Assembly: GCF_004320535.1 (NCBI RefSeq)
Contig: NZ_SIHY01000002.1
Coordinates: forward strand, 519,788 to 583,787
DNA length: 64,000 nt
Direction of reading: 5' to 3'
DNA from: Arthrobacter sp. S41
GTDB taxonomy: Bacteria; Actinomycetota; Actinomycetes; Actinomycetales; Micrococcaceae
Shown: one piece after another, positions 7,431-15,007 of the stretch
How the letters are laid out: every line of letters begins with the position of its first letter
Numbering within the stretch: the stretch's first letter is position 1
Notes under the pieces: generated by a model
The model's database searches: none
Seen by the model: only the letters and a program-made list of their open reading frames with translations
What the model was told of the DNA's origin: nothing
Program-made: the position numbers and the translations under genes

Positions 7431-9074
7431 TTAGAGGTGAGTCGGGGCGAACATCTTCAGCAGAGTTTTGACCACGATGACGTTTGGTCCCTCTTCGGTA
7501 AGCGCCTGCTTGAGCGCGTCACCGATCTGATCAACTTCGACCTCACGCGCCGGAACACCGAAGGACTGAGCCAGTGCGACAAAGTCGGGCCGGACCAGCT
7601 CGGTGGCCGTAGCCTTACCAAAAGCGCCTTCCATGTACTCACGCAAGATGCCGTAGCCACCGTCATCAACAATCAACCAGGTCACTGGGGCCTGGTGTTG
7701 TTTGGCGGTTGCTAGCTCAGCGATGGAGTACATCGAGGAACCGTCACCGCTGACAGCCAGTACTCGTTGCCCGGTACCAATCGCGCCACCAATGGCCGAA
7801 GGGAAACCGAAGCCCAGACCGCCGGCACCCTGTGCCGAATGGAACTGGCCATCCTTGGCATCCCAGCAGCTCCAGCCCCAGTAGGCTGCAATGGTCATAT
7901 CCCAGAAGGTCTGCATCGATGCCGGAACTGCGGCACGGATGTCTTCCATGAATTTTTGTTCTTTGCCCAGATCCTGAGCATCCAGGCGTGCCTGGATTTT
8001 TTCTAGGGTCTGCGCGACCACCTGCTGTGGTCGCTGTCCATGCCATGAAGCGCGCGAGGTGTACCCGGCATCCTTCAATCCCCGGTCCAGGAACTTCAGC
8101 GCTTCGCGGGCGTCGGCGCGAATACCAAGCGCAGGAGTATTGGACTCCAGAACTCGTGGTTCAGCGTCAATCTGAATCATCTTGCCGCGCGGTTCAAGGG
8201 TGAAGTAATTACTGGTCACTTCGCCTAGGGCCGAGCCGATGACCAACAATACGTCGGCGTCTTCCATAACCTCGGTGGCGTGACGGTCTTCAACCCATGA
8301 CTGCAAGGACAGTTCATGATTCCACGGGAAAGCCCCGTTACCGCCCGGGCTGGAAAGCACCGGCGCCTGCAAGGCTTGCGCCACGGCCAACAGTTCGGCC
8401 TGCGCACCGGCACGGCGCACACCACCACCGGCGATAATGGCCGGACGTTGTGCATCGGAGAGCCAGTTAATTGCTTCGCGGATCAACTCTTCACGCGGTG
8501 GGTGCTCATAGGCTTCAGCCAAAGCATCCTGCACCGGTGGCACCATCACTTCAGCGAGCAGCACGTCCTGGGGAACTTCAACCCACACCGGCCCCATGGG
8601 CACAGTGATCGCACGCGCCCAAGCATCCTGAATGGCCGAAGGGATGCCAGAGGCGTGATGTACGGTCTGCTGGAACTTGGTGACGTTGGCCGCCGAAGCT
8701 TTCTGGTCATCGAGCTGGTGCAGCATGCCCTTGCGTCGTGCACCCAGTCCATCCAGTGGGATCTGGCTGGCCACAACAACCATCGGCACACCGGTGGCAT
8801 AGGCTTCCTGCAGTCCAGCCAGCGAGGTTAGCGCGCCGGGGCCGGTGGAGAGGAACAGTACGCCCACCTCACCGGTAGCGCGCGAATAGCCGTCGGCGGC
8901 AAAGGCCGAGTTGTTCTCCACTCGCGAGGAGACAAATTCCAGGTTTGAGCGGGAGAGCGCGTCGAACAGCCCCAAGGCGTGCTGTCCGGGGATGCCGAAC
9001 ACGGTTTTAGCTCCCAGCGCGGTGAGGGTCTCAATGACCAGGTCGCCGCCGTTACGTTGGGGCTGTGTTGTCAT
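7431..9074 (-). CDS. TPP-dependent acetolactate-synthase-like enzyme, possible 2-ketoarginine decarboxylase
   Basis: A 547-residue thiamine-diphosphate enzyme with the three-domain ALS/pyruvate-oxidase layout: N-terminal PYR domain with the cofactor-activating Glu in RVENNSAFAADGYSRATG, central domain (about 190-330), and C-terminal PP domain with GDGSSMYSIAELATA and a DDGGYG metal/TPP motif. The start codon overlaps the stop of the agmatinase-family gene by one base (TAATG), so the two are translationally coupled. In Pseudomonas, a TPP decarboxylase (AruI) turns 2-ketoarginine into guanidinobutyraldehyde, and a ureohydrolase later acts on guanidinobutyrate; that precedent supports an AruI-like role. 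It is probably not a biosynthetic IlvB, since no small subunit or ilv genes are adjacent. Confidence 0.8.
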   Translation of the reverse strand: MTTQPQRNGGDLVIETLTALGAKTVFGIPGQHALGLFDALSRSNLEFVSSRVENNSAFAADGYSRATGEVGVLFLSTGPGALTSLAGLQEAYATGVPMVVVASQIPLDGLGARRKGMLHQLDDQKASAANVTKFQQTVHHASGIPSAIQDAWARAITVPMGPVWVEVPQDVLLAEVMVPPVQDALAEAYEHPPREELIREAINWLSDAQRPAIIAGGGVRRAGAQAELLAVAQALQAPVLSSPGGNGAFPWNHELSLQSWVEDRHATEVMEDADVLLVIGSALGEVTSNYFTLEPRGKMIQIDAEPRVLESNTPALGIRADAREALKFLDRGLKDAGYTSRASWHGQRPQQVVAQTLEKIQARLDAQDLGKEQKFMEDIRAAVPASMQTFWDMTIAAYWGWSCWDAKDGQFHSAQGAGGLGFGFPSAIGGAIGTGQRVLAVSGDGSSMYSIAELATAKQHQAPVTWLIVDDGGYGILREYMEGAFGKATATELVRPDFVALAQSFGVPAREVEVDQIGDALKQALTEEGPNVIVVKTLLKMFAPTHL

Positions 9075-10060
9075 TACTTGTTCAATCCCTGGTTGGCGCG
9101 GAAGTCGCTGATCAGGCTGATTAGGTCGTAGGTGACGTGGCTGGCGGCCACACCGGTCAGTTCGGCGTGGTCGTAAGCTGGGGCGACCTCAACAATGTCG
9201 GCGCCGACGATCTTCAGTCCGCGCAACCCGCGCAGGATTTCCAGTAGCTCACGGCTGGTGATGCCGCCGGCTTCCGGGGTTCCGGTGCCTGGTGCGTGGG
9301 CTGGGTCAAGTACGTCGATGTCCACCGAGATGTACAGCGGGCGGTTGCCGATGCGCGCACGCAGCTTGTCAACGATTTCACGCACACCCTGGTAGTACAC
9401 GTCCGAGCTGGTCACGATGCCAAAGCCGAAGCGCTTGTCATCCTCTAGGTCCTTCTTGCCGTACAGCGGGCCGCGAGTACCCACGTGGCAGATGGCTTCG
9501 GTATCCAGAATGCCTTCTTCTACCGCACGGCGGAATGGGGTGCCGTGGGTGTACTCGGCACCAAAGTAGGTGTCCCAGGTATCCAGGTGAGCGTCGAAGT
9601 GCAACATGGCCACCGGTGCACCGGCACGCTCGGATGCAGCGCGCAGCAGTGGCAGTGCGATGGTGTGGTCGCCACCGATGGTGACCAGGGTTGAACCGTC
9701 AGAAGTTAGCTCCAAGGCTTCTTCCTGAATCGTTTCGATAGCTTCATTGATGTTGAACGGGTTCACCGCGAGGTCACCGGCGTCAACTACCTGGCTCTGA
9801 GCAAAAGGCGAGGTGTCGGTGGCTGGGTTGTAAGGGCGGATCAGGCGCGAGGATTCACGGACGTGGTTGGCACCAAAGCGTGCACCTGGACGGTAGGAAA
9901 CACCGGTATCAAAAGGCACACCAATGATCTTGATGTCAGCGCTCTGGACCTGGTCCAGACGCGGCAGACGGGCGTAGGTACCGGCGCCGGCGTAGCGAGG
10001 GATCATCGCTGCATTGATTGGCCCCAGCTTGCCGTTTTCCTCGATGCGAACTTCTTTCAT
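9074..10060 (-). CDS. Agmatinase/guanidinobutyrase-type ureohydrolase
   Basis: Mn-dependent ureohydrolase of the arginase superfamily releasing urea from a guanidino compound. Metal motifs are [26 protein letters not shown] and [22 protein letters not shown]. The start [10 protein letters not shown] is chosen because AGGAGGG lies 9 bases upstream; the open frame extends to 10090 without a better site. Agmatine, 4-guanidinobutyrate and 3-guanidinopropionate are possible substrates; coupling to the TPP enzyme favours guanidinobutyrate. A near-perfect palindrome (10111-10124) just downstream of a CATAAT -10 candidate suggests repression, perhaps by the XRE-cupin regulator nearby. Confidence 0.9.
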   Translation of the reverse strand: MKEVRIEENGKLGPINAAMIPRYAGAGTYARLPRLDQVQSADIKIIGVPFDTGVSYRPGARFGANHVRESSRLIRPYNPATDTSPFAQSQVVDAGDLAVNPFNINEAIETIQEEALELTSDGSTLVTIGGDHTIALPLLRAASERAGAPVAMLHFDAHLDTWDTYFGAEYTHGTPFRRAVEEGILDTEAICHVGTRGPLYGKKDLEDDKRFGFGIVTSSDVYYQGVREIVDKLRARIGNRPLYISVDIDVLDPAHAPGTGTPEAGGITSRELLEILRGLRGLKIVGADIVEVAPAYDHAELTGVAASHVTYDLISLISDFRANQGLNK

Positions 10061-10110
10061 GCTCTTGCCCTCCTGGCACTTATTCGGCAACTGCCATAGT
10101 TGCCTAATAT

Positions 10111-10124
10111 GAAACTTACGTTTC
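10111..10124. promoter_or_regulatory. Palindromic candidate operator before the ureohydrolase gene
   Basis: GAAAC-TTAC-GTTTC, a perfect 5-base inverted repeat. Read on the minus strand it immediately follows a CATAAT hexamer (-10 candidate), so a bound protein would block transcription of the ureohydrolase operon. The XRE-cupin protein encoded at 10799-11362 is the natural candidate. Confidence 0.5.
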
Positions 10125-10216
10125 CCATTATGCTATTTTGTTGGCGAGGTCACGTCAAGACTCAGAGCACCAAAATAGTGACTATGACGCGAATTCCGGG
10201 GCAAAAGACAACAAAA

Positions 10217-10242
10217 GCCGTAGCCCTACAAAGGGCTACGGC
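10217..10242 (-). terminator. Terminator of the small membrane protein gene
   Basis: Ten-base perfect stem GCCGTAGCCC/GGGCTACGGC with a 6-base loop; on the minus strand it is followed by a T-rich tail (TTTTGTTG). It separates the 10288 gene from the ureohydrolase operon. Confidence 0.85.
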
Positions 10243-10287
10243 AGCATTTGACGATCCTGAGCACTGAAGGCAGAACGTCTAAAAATT

Positions 10288-10704
10288 CTATTCTTGGCGA
10301 AGGTACTTCCTGGTGGCTTTGATCATTGCTCGATCCAGCTCGTGGATTGCCACGCAAAAGCCGGTGGAAAGAATGAGAGATTTGAGCATAAGTTCACCGG
10401 GATCATCGGCCACGTAAACCAGCTGAATTGGACCCACAAGAACGAGAAGAACCATCGTCCAGACGGCATATGGCCAAGAAGTATGGGCTTGAGCCATTTG
10501 AGGGAAGCGTGCACGCCGCCGGATGGTGCGCATTCCGATTATCACAATCACCACAGCGATGATGACCGCGCCGATGAAAAAGAAGTTGCGCTGGGTACGA
10601 ATCCACGTCAAGGTGGTCCCCGCGAGTAAACCAAGGAACACCGAAGCCCACCAGCCGATAGAGCGTAGCTGGTTCTGAGTGCCAGTTGTTTCGCTAGTAC
10701 TCAC
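10288..10704 (-). CDS. Small four-helix membrane protein of unknown function
   Basis: I do not recognise this family. The 138-residue product has about four hydrophobic segments: IGWWASVFLGLLAGTTLTWI, FFFIGAVIIAVVIVIIG, WPYAVWTMVLLVLVGPIQLV and LMLKSLILSTGFCVAI, with basic loops (RRRARF) and a basic tail. The GTG start at 10704 is preferred over upstream options because TAGGAG lies 6-10 bases before it. It sits between the XRE-cupin regulator and the ureohydrolase, in the same direction, with its own terminator. Role unknown. Confidence 0.65.
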   Translation of the reverse strand: MSTSETTGTQNQLRSIGWWASVFLGLLAGTTLTWIRTQRNFFFIGAVIIAVVIVIIGMRTIRRRARFPQMAQAHTSWPYAVWTMVLLVLVGPIQLVYVADDPGELMLKSLILSTGFCVAIHELDRAMIKATRKYLRQE

Positions 10705-10798
10705 GCCACTCCTATCGCTCGCCGCACCATGTGCGTACGGTGAACACACCTTTTTAGAATACGCGCTTGAACGCATCGGCACGAGTAAGGCTCCCCGG

Positions 10799-11362
10799 TT
10801 AGAGGATCAAGGTCCACGTCACCAAGGCCACTTCATCGGCTTCATTTTCCCAGCTATGCGGCTCGCGCCCTGGGAAGGTCATAGTGTCTCCGGCTTGGAG
10901 TTCAACGCGTTGATCCGGCAACACTAAAGTGAACCTCCCCGAGATCACATGCAAAACTTCCAGTTCACAGTCCACCGAATACAGTTCGGCTTCACCAACA
11001 CCCTTGGGCGCGATTTCAGCGCGAATCATCTGAACCCGCCTTTCGCTACGCGGTGTCACCAATTGCTCAGTGATTCCTTCTCCGCCTAGGGACACCCGTG
11101 GCGCTTCGGCCAATCGCACCAACATCGTTTCAGGCACTTCAAATAGCGTTCCCACTTCAATGCCGAGCACTTCGCATAGTTTCAGCAGCGTTGAAACCGA
11201 AGGGCTGGTCAGATCTCGCTCAACACGCGAGAGAAAGCCCTTGGTCAATCCGGACAGTTCAGCAACCTGGTCGATGGTCATCCGCTGCCTTTGGCGCACC
11301 CCGCGTAGCCGTGAACCAATATTGATTGCAGCACCGGTTGATTCCACGGGCAGGGTCTTCAT
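10799..11362 (-). CDS. XRE-family regulator with C-terminal cupin domain
   Basis: The N-terminal HTH_3 domain (LRGVRQRQRMTIDQVAELSGLTKGFLSRVERDLTSPSVSTLLKL, about residues 18-72) is joined to a cupin barrel (about 110-185) containing GRFTLVLPDQRVELQAGDTMTFPG and EPHSWEN. This architecture is typical of PuuR-like repressors that control polyamine or amino-acid use. It is a good candidate regulator of the ureohydrolase/TPP operon nearby. A palindrome GTTTAC-N5-GTAAAC lies 74-90 bases upstream of its start. Confidence 0.88.
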   Translation of the reverse strand: MKTLPVESTGAAINIGSRLRGVRQRQRMTIDQVAELSGLTKGFLSRVERDLTSPSVSTLLKLCEVLGIEVGTLFEVPETMLVRLAEAPRVSLGGEGITEQLVTPRSERRVQMIRAEIAPKGVGEAELYSVDCELEVLHVISGRFTLVLPDQRVELQAGDTMTFPGREPHSWENEADEVALVTWTLIL

Positions 11363-11435
11363 ATTTTTGCTCCATCGCCTCTGTTGTTCCGACGCACTAG
11401 GCGTCTTCCTGCCATTTGCCTAAGTCAGCAGGCAG

Positions 11436-11452
11436 GTTTACCAATAGTAAAC
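11436..11452. promoter_or_regulatory. Palindrome in the XRE-cupin/DinB divergent region
   Basis: GTTTAC-CAATA-GTAAAC, a perfect 6-base inverted repeat between the divergent XRE-cupin and DinB genes. It could be the autoregulatory operator, but it does not match the palindrome before the ureohydrolase (GAAAC-N4-GTTTC), so at least one of the two sites belongs to another protein. Confidence 0.4.
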
Positions 11453-11535
11453 AGACCCTAGCTGGGGTGCGTCAAATATGTCGCACACCACAACAACTGC
11501 TGTTCGCTGAGCAGCCGGCTGATTACACTCGGCAT

Positions 11536-12150
11536 ATGAAGAACAGCAAAGAGCTTTTGCGTGAATACCTCAACGACGCCCGCAACGCGGTGATCTATAA
11601 AGCTCAGGGACTGAGCGATCACTTGGCCCGCAAGCCACTGACGCCCACCGGCACGCATGTTCTTGGCGTAGTGCATCACTTGGCCATCACCGAATACGGA
11701 TACTTCGGCCAGTGCCTGGGCCGAGAGATCAACAACCCTTATGTGCAAGAACTCATGGACTCCGACGATCCGCAAGCCGACTTTTTACCGCCAGCACACT
11801 TCACCGCCGGCGACATCATTGATTTTTATCAACAGGCGGTCGCATTCTGCGAACAGAGCATCGCGTCCCTGCCATTGGATGCACCGGCCGAAGTGCCATG
11901 GTGGATTCGCCGCCGGCACACCACCTTGGAACAGCTCATGATTCATATGATCGCTGAAACCTCCCGGCACGCCGGGCACCTTGATATCGTGCGCGAACAG
12001 CTTGATGGCTTCACCGGTCTTCGCCCCGAAGCTCCCAACCTTCCCCCGTATTCCACAACCCAGTGGGAACAGCAGTACACGAAGATCAACCAGCTGTCCC
12101 AGACGCTAGACGCTGGGTCCAGCGCGGATGAAGGAAATATTTCAGGCTAG
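11536..12150 (+). CDS. DinB-family protein (DUF664)
   Basis: A 204-residue four-helix-bundle protein of the DinB/YfiT-like superfamily with the expected metal-binding histidines: GVVHHLAITEYGYFG and ETSRHAGHLDIVREQL. Families of this fold include mycothiol- or bacillithiol-dependent transferases. The ATG at 11536 is chosen because the family N-terminus (LREYLNDARNAVIYK) begins there; an open frame runs back to 11416. There is no strong ribosome-binding site, so a leaderless message is possible. Substrate unknown. Confidence 0.82.
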   Translation: MKNSKELLREYLNDARNAVIYKAQGLSDHLARKPLTPTGTHVLGVVHHLAITEYGYFGQCLGREINNPYVQELMDSDDPQADFLPPAHFTAGDIIDFYQQAVAFCEQSIASLPLDAPAEVPWWIRRRHTTLEQLMIHMIAETSRHAGHLDIVREQLDGFTGLRPEAPNLPPYSTTQWEQQYTKINQLSQTLDAGSSADEGNISG

Positions 12151-12321
12151 GACTTCACTGGCTTACTTGCACGGGAGTAGCATCGCAAGTGTTGCTTCAC
12201 GAGACACGGCGTAAAGCTCCGACTTGCCGTGCACCAACCCCAGATTCATGGGTGGTTCGGATGACGAAGCGGTCCGTTCACAATTTTGTGGCCGGGCAAG
12301 AACTCAGTGAGAGCGCATCCC

Positions 12322-12588
12322 ATGGCATATTCCGTCCTGCCCATCATCGACCGCCAAACCGGACAAGTTCAGTTCAAGGTCCAGGGCCAATGGCACATTC
12401 GATACGTGTGCGATCCAGCTCGCTTAGAATTGCTCATCGTCCGATCCGCGCGCCGCCCGATCTTTGAACCGGCGACCTCGCAGCTAGTACTTTCCATTGC
12501 TAGCTCCGGTCAGCCCGAGGGGCAGAGCATCGCTTTTAGTCTTGCCAAATTCCCAAGTCTGAGACCGCTGTCTAAACTGGGTAGCTGA
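12322..12588 (+). CDS. Small hypothetical protein
   Basis: An 88-residue frame (MAYSVLPIIDRQTGQVQFK...) in the gap between DinB and the VIT transporter, with no recognised domain. The composition is soluble and mildly basic, with several short beta-prone stretches. The end lies 28 bases before the next gene. I see no strong ribosome-binding site. It could be a real lineage-specific gene or a chance frame. Confidence 0.35.
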   Translation: MAYSVLPIIDRQTGQVQFKVQGQWHIRYVCDPARLELLIVRSARRPIFEPATSQLVLSIASSGQPEGQSIAFSLAKFPSLRPLSKLGS

Positions 12589-12616
12589 TCCGTTATCTGC
12601 CAAGAGAGCTGTATTC

Positions 12617-13723
12617 GTGATGCCGAACCAGTCAGCAACCGAACCTACCCGCGCCCAAATCCAACGTTGGCGCAAGTATCTGGCCGACGAGGTCGCTGAA
12701 GGTGCCATCTATCGGACCCTAGCCCAAAAGAAAACTGGGCAAGAGAAGCAAATCCTTCTAGGTCTGGCCGCGGCCGAAGCACGCCATGAGGAACACTGGC
12801 GACAAAAACTAGGTGTCCACGCCAAGACGGTCCGCCCCTCCTTGAGGCGCACCATCTTGCGTTTTTTGGCGCTTAGCTTCGGTTCGGTGTTCGTTTTGGC
12901 TATGGCACAGCGCTCTGAGAGCAGCTCCCCCTACCGCGATGATCAGGACGCGACCGCGCAAATGGCCGCCGACGAAGAGGTCCACGAAGAGGTAGTGCGT
13001 GCTTTGGCCACCGCCGGTCGCGCTCAGCTTTCGGGCAACTTCCGCGCCGCCGTATTTGGCGCCAATGACGGTCTAGTCTCCAACTTGGCGCTCATCATGG
13101 GTATTGGCGCCACCGGCGTCTCTTCCACTTTTGTCTTGTTCTCCGGCATTGCCGGGCTGCTGGCCGGAGCATTATCGATGGCCGCTGGCGAATTTGTTTC
13201 CGTGCGTTCTCAACGAGAGTTACTCACCGCATCCCGGCCTACCCAGGTCACGCTCACCGCGGCCCCCGATCTGAATCTGGATGCCAACGAGTTGGTACTG
13301 ATTTACAAGGCTCGCGGAATGAACGATGAAGATGCTGAGCATCGCGCTGCCGAACGCATGGGCCTCTTCACCTGTGATTGCAACCCAGCCTTCTCACTGA
13401 ACCCGGAAGAACGGTCCGAAGAGCTGGAAAATGAACATGAGGAGCTCGGCTCGGCCACCGGCGCCGCCGGCACCTCGTTCCTGCTGTTCGCTTCCGGTGC
13501 GGTCATCCCGATCCTGCCGTATATCTTCGGCATGAGCGGCCTGCCTGCCGTGATCCTCTCGGTGGCCCTAGTCGGAATTGCTTTGATGCTCACCGGCGCT
13601 ATCGTAGGTCTACTCTCCGGAGCGTCCCCGATGAAGCGTGGGCTGCGCCAACTAGCCATCGGCTGGGGAGCTGCGGCAGTGACCTACTGCTTGGGACTCA
13701 TCTTCGACGTACAGCTGGGCTAG
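12617..13723 (+). CDS. VIT1/CCC1-type Fe/Mn transporter with N-terminal ferritin-like domain
   Basis: A 368-residue fusion. The N-terminal ferritin/rubrerythrin-like domain (about residues 10-125) shows spaced acidic/His pairs such as AAEARHEEHW and ADEEVHEEVV. The C-terminal VIT domain (about 140-368) contains FRAAVFGANDGLVSNLALIMGIGATG and several membrane helices, including the terminal TYCLGLIFDVQLG. Such proteins move ferrous iron or manganese across the membrane, and the ferritin-like part is thought to gather the metal. The start is GTG 12617, with ATG 12620 equally possible. IdeR is encoded 18 kb away, but no iron box is evident here. Confidence 0.85.
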   Translation: MMPNQSATEPTRAQIQRWRKYLADEVAEGAIYRTLAQKKTGQEKQILLGLAAAEARHEEHWRQKLGVHAKTVRPSLRRTILRFLALSFGSVFVLAMAQRSESSSPYRDDQDATAQMAADEEVHEEVVRALATAGRAQLSGNFRAAVFGANDGLVSNLALIMGIGATGVSSTFVLFSGIAGLLAGALSMAAGEFVSVRSQRELLTASRPTQVTLTAAPDLNLDANELVLIYKARGMNDEDAEHRAAERMGLFTCDCNPAFSLNPEERSEELENEHEELGSATGAAGTSFLLFASGAVIPILPYIFGMSGLPAVILSVALVGIALMLTGAIVGLLSGASPMKRGLRQLAIGWGAAAVTYCLGLIFDVQLG

Positions 13724-13742
13724 AGCCAAGGAATTATTTGTG

Positions 13743-14921
13743 TCACCAGCGGGTACGCCGGCGTAGCGTGCTCATAGAACCAATAAATTCCATCGCTTCT
13801 TCGGCAGTATCTACCAGCGCAATTTTCTCTTCCATGACCCGGCCTGCGGCCAACGCCTTGAGCAAAGGCCAAGCTGGCATAGTTTCAGTCCAGTACTCGC
13901 GTCCTAGCAAGACCATGGGCACCACACGCGCGCCGGTGGCGTAGTAGTTTTCGCAGGCGTCTTGGAAGATTTCCTGCACCGTACCTGCAGCACCCGGCAG
14001 AACAATTAGTCCCCCGTTAGCCTGCTCCAACAAAATCGCTTCGCGAATAGAGTTGGTGAAAAATTTTGCGATCTTTGTTGCAAACAAATTCGGTGGCTCA
14101 TGGCCATAGAACCACGTCGGCACACCTAATGACTGGTGGGTGCTCGGGAATCGATCACGAACGGCGAGCGCAGTGCGAGCCCACTGTGTGCGCTGGTGAA
14201 TCGCATCTGGAGCCGTGGCGAGCATCTGCAACGCAGCGTCGACATCTTGTGGATCATAATCAGCCAACCAAGCACCGAGGTTGGCCGCTTCCATCGCCCC
14301 CGGTCCCCCGCCGGTAGCAACGGCACATCCTGCCCGAGTAATCAGTTGGCCCAGTTCCACGGTCTGCGCGTAGTGCTCAGATCCGCGGGTCATCGCGTGC
14401 CCACCCATCACACCAATCAGCGGTGAGTCTTTAAAGGCCCCATCGTAAACTTCGGATACCAGAGCTTGAGAGATCTGGTAATCATGGAAGGTGGTCGCCA
14501 TGGCACTGTCGTTATCGGTGACTTCAGGTGTGCTGTGTTGCTGAGAGTAGGCGTAGATCAGTGCGTCCGGAACTTGCTCATAGGGCTTGTCATCAATGCC
14601 TGCGTATAGTTCGGCGGCCGTATATAGGTCCCGCTCACTGGTCTGAAAAGGTAGTTGCGTGCCTGAAGACATGCACAGTCCGCCGGTGGCCTGAACCAGT
14701 TCACGTCCCGCGGGTGAATACTGGCAATCAATAAATATCGCCTCGGACAGGTCCAGCGAACGCAGTATGGAATCGCGCTCACGCAGATCTAGTCGATGCA
14801 CCCGCCACCCGTATCCTCGGGCATGGGGATTAGCCAAGGCTTCAGCAGCTAATCGGTCAAATTCGATCAGTGAAGTGATGTTCACCGCGCGCGCCGGAAG
14901 AAAAGGCCAGATATGGGACAT
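13743..14921 (-). CDS. LOG-family protein (long form)
   Basis: A 392-residue protein with the LOG/YgdH nucleotide-monophosphate ribohydrolase fold in its centre: GVMGGHAMTRGS, ATGGGPGAMEAANLGA and GLIVLPGAAGTVQEIFQDA. The last is a variant of the family PGGxGTxxE motif, with Ala for the second Gly. The N-terminal extension (about 1-150) is typical of a longer actinobacterial subgroup. Family members release free base from nucleoside 5'-monophosphates; the actual substrate is unknown. It is divergent from the SNF2 helicase gene. Confidence 0.82.
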   Translation of the reverse strand: MSHIWPFLPARAVNITSLIEFDRLAAEALANPHARGYGWRVHRLDLRERDSILRSLDLSEAIFIDCQYSPAGRELVQATGGLCMSSGTQLPFQTSERDLYTAAELYAGIDDKPYEQVPDALIYAYSQQHSTPEVTDNDSAMATTFHDYQISQALVSEVYDGAFKDSPLIGVMGGHAMTRGSEHYAQTVELGQLITRAGCAVATGGGPGAMEAANLGAWLADYDPQDVDAALQMLATAPDAIHQRTQWARTALAVRDRFPSTHQSLGVPTWFYGHEPPNLFATKIAKFFTNSIREAILLEQANGGLIVLPGAAGTVQEIFQDACENYYATGARVVPMVLLGREYWTETMPAWPLLKALAAGRVMEEKIALVDTAEEAMEFIGSMSTLRRRTRW

Positions 14922-15007
14922 GCGACAACGCTACGTCATACATAGGGATTATTCACACAGGGGCGCTTCAACTTTCACCACGGGCCGGAACGTGAAACGA
15001 TGAGAGG

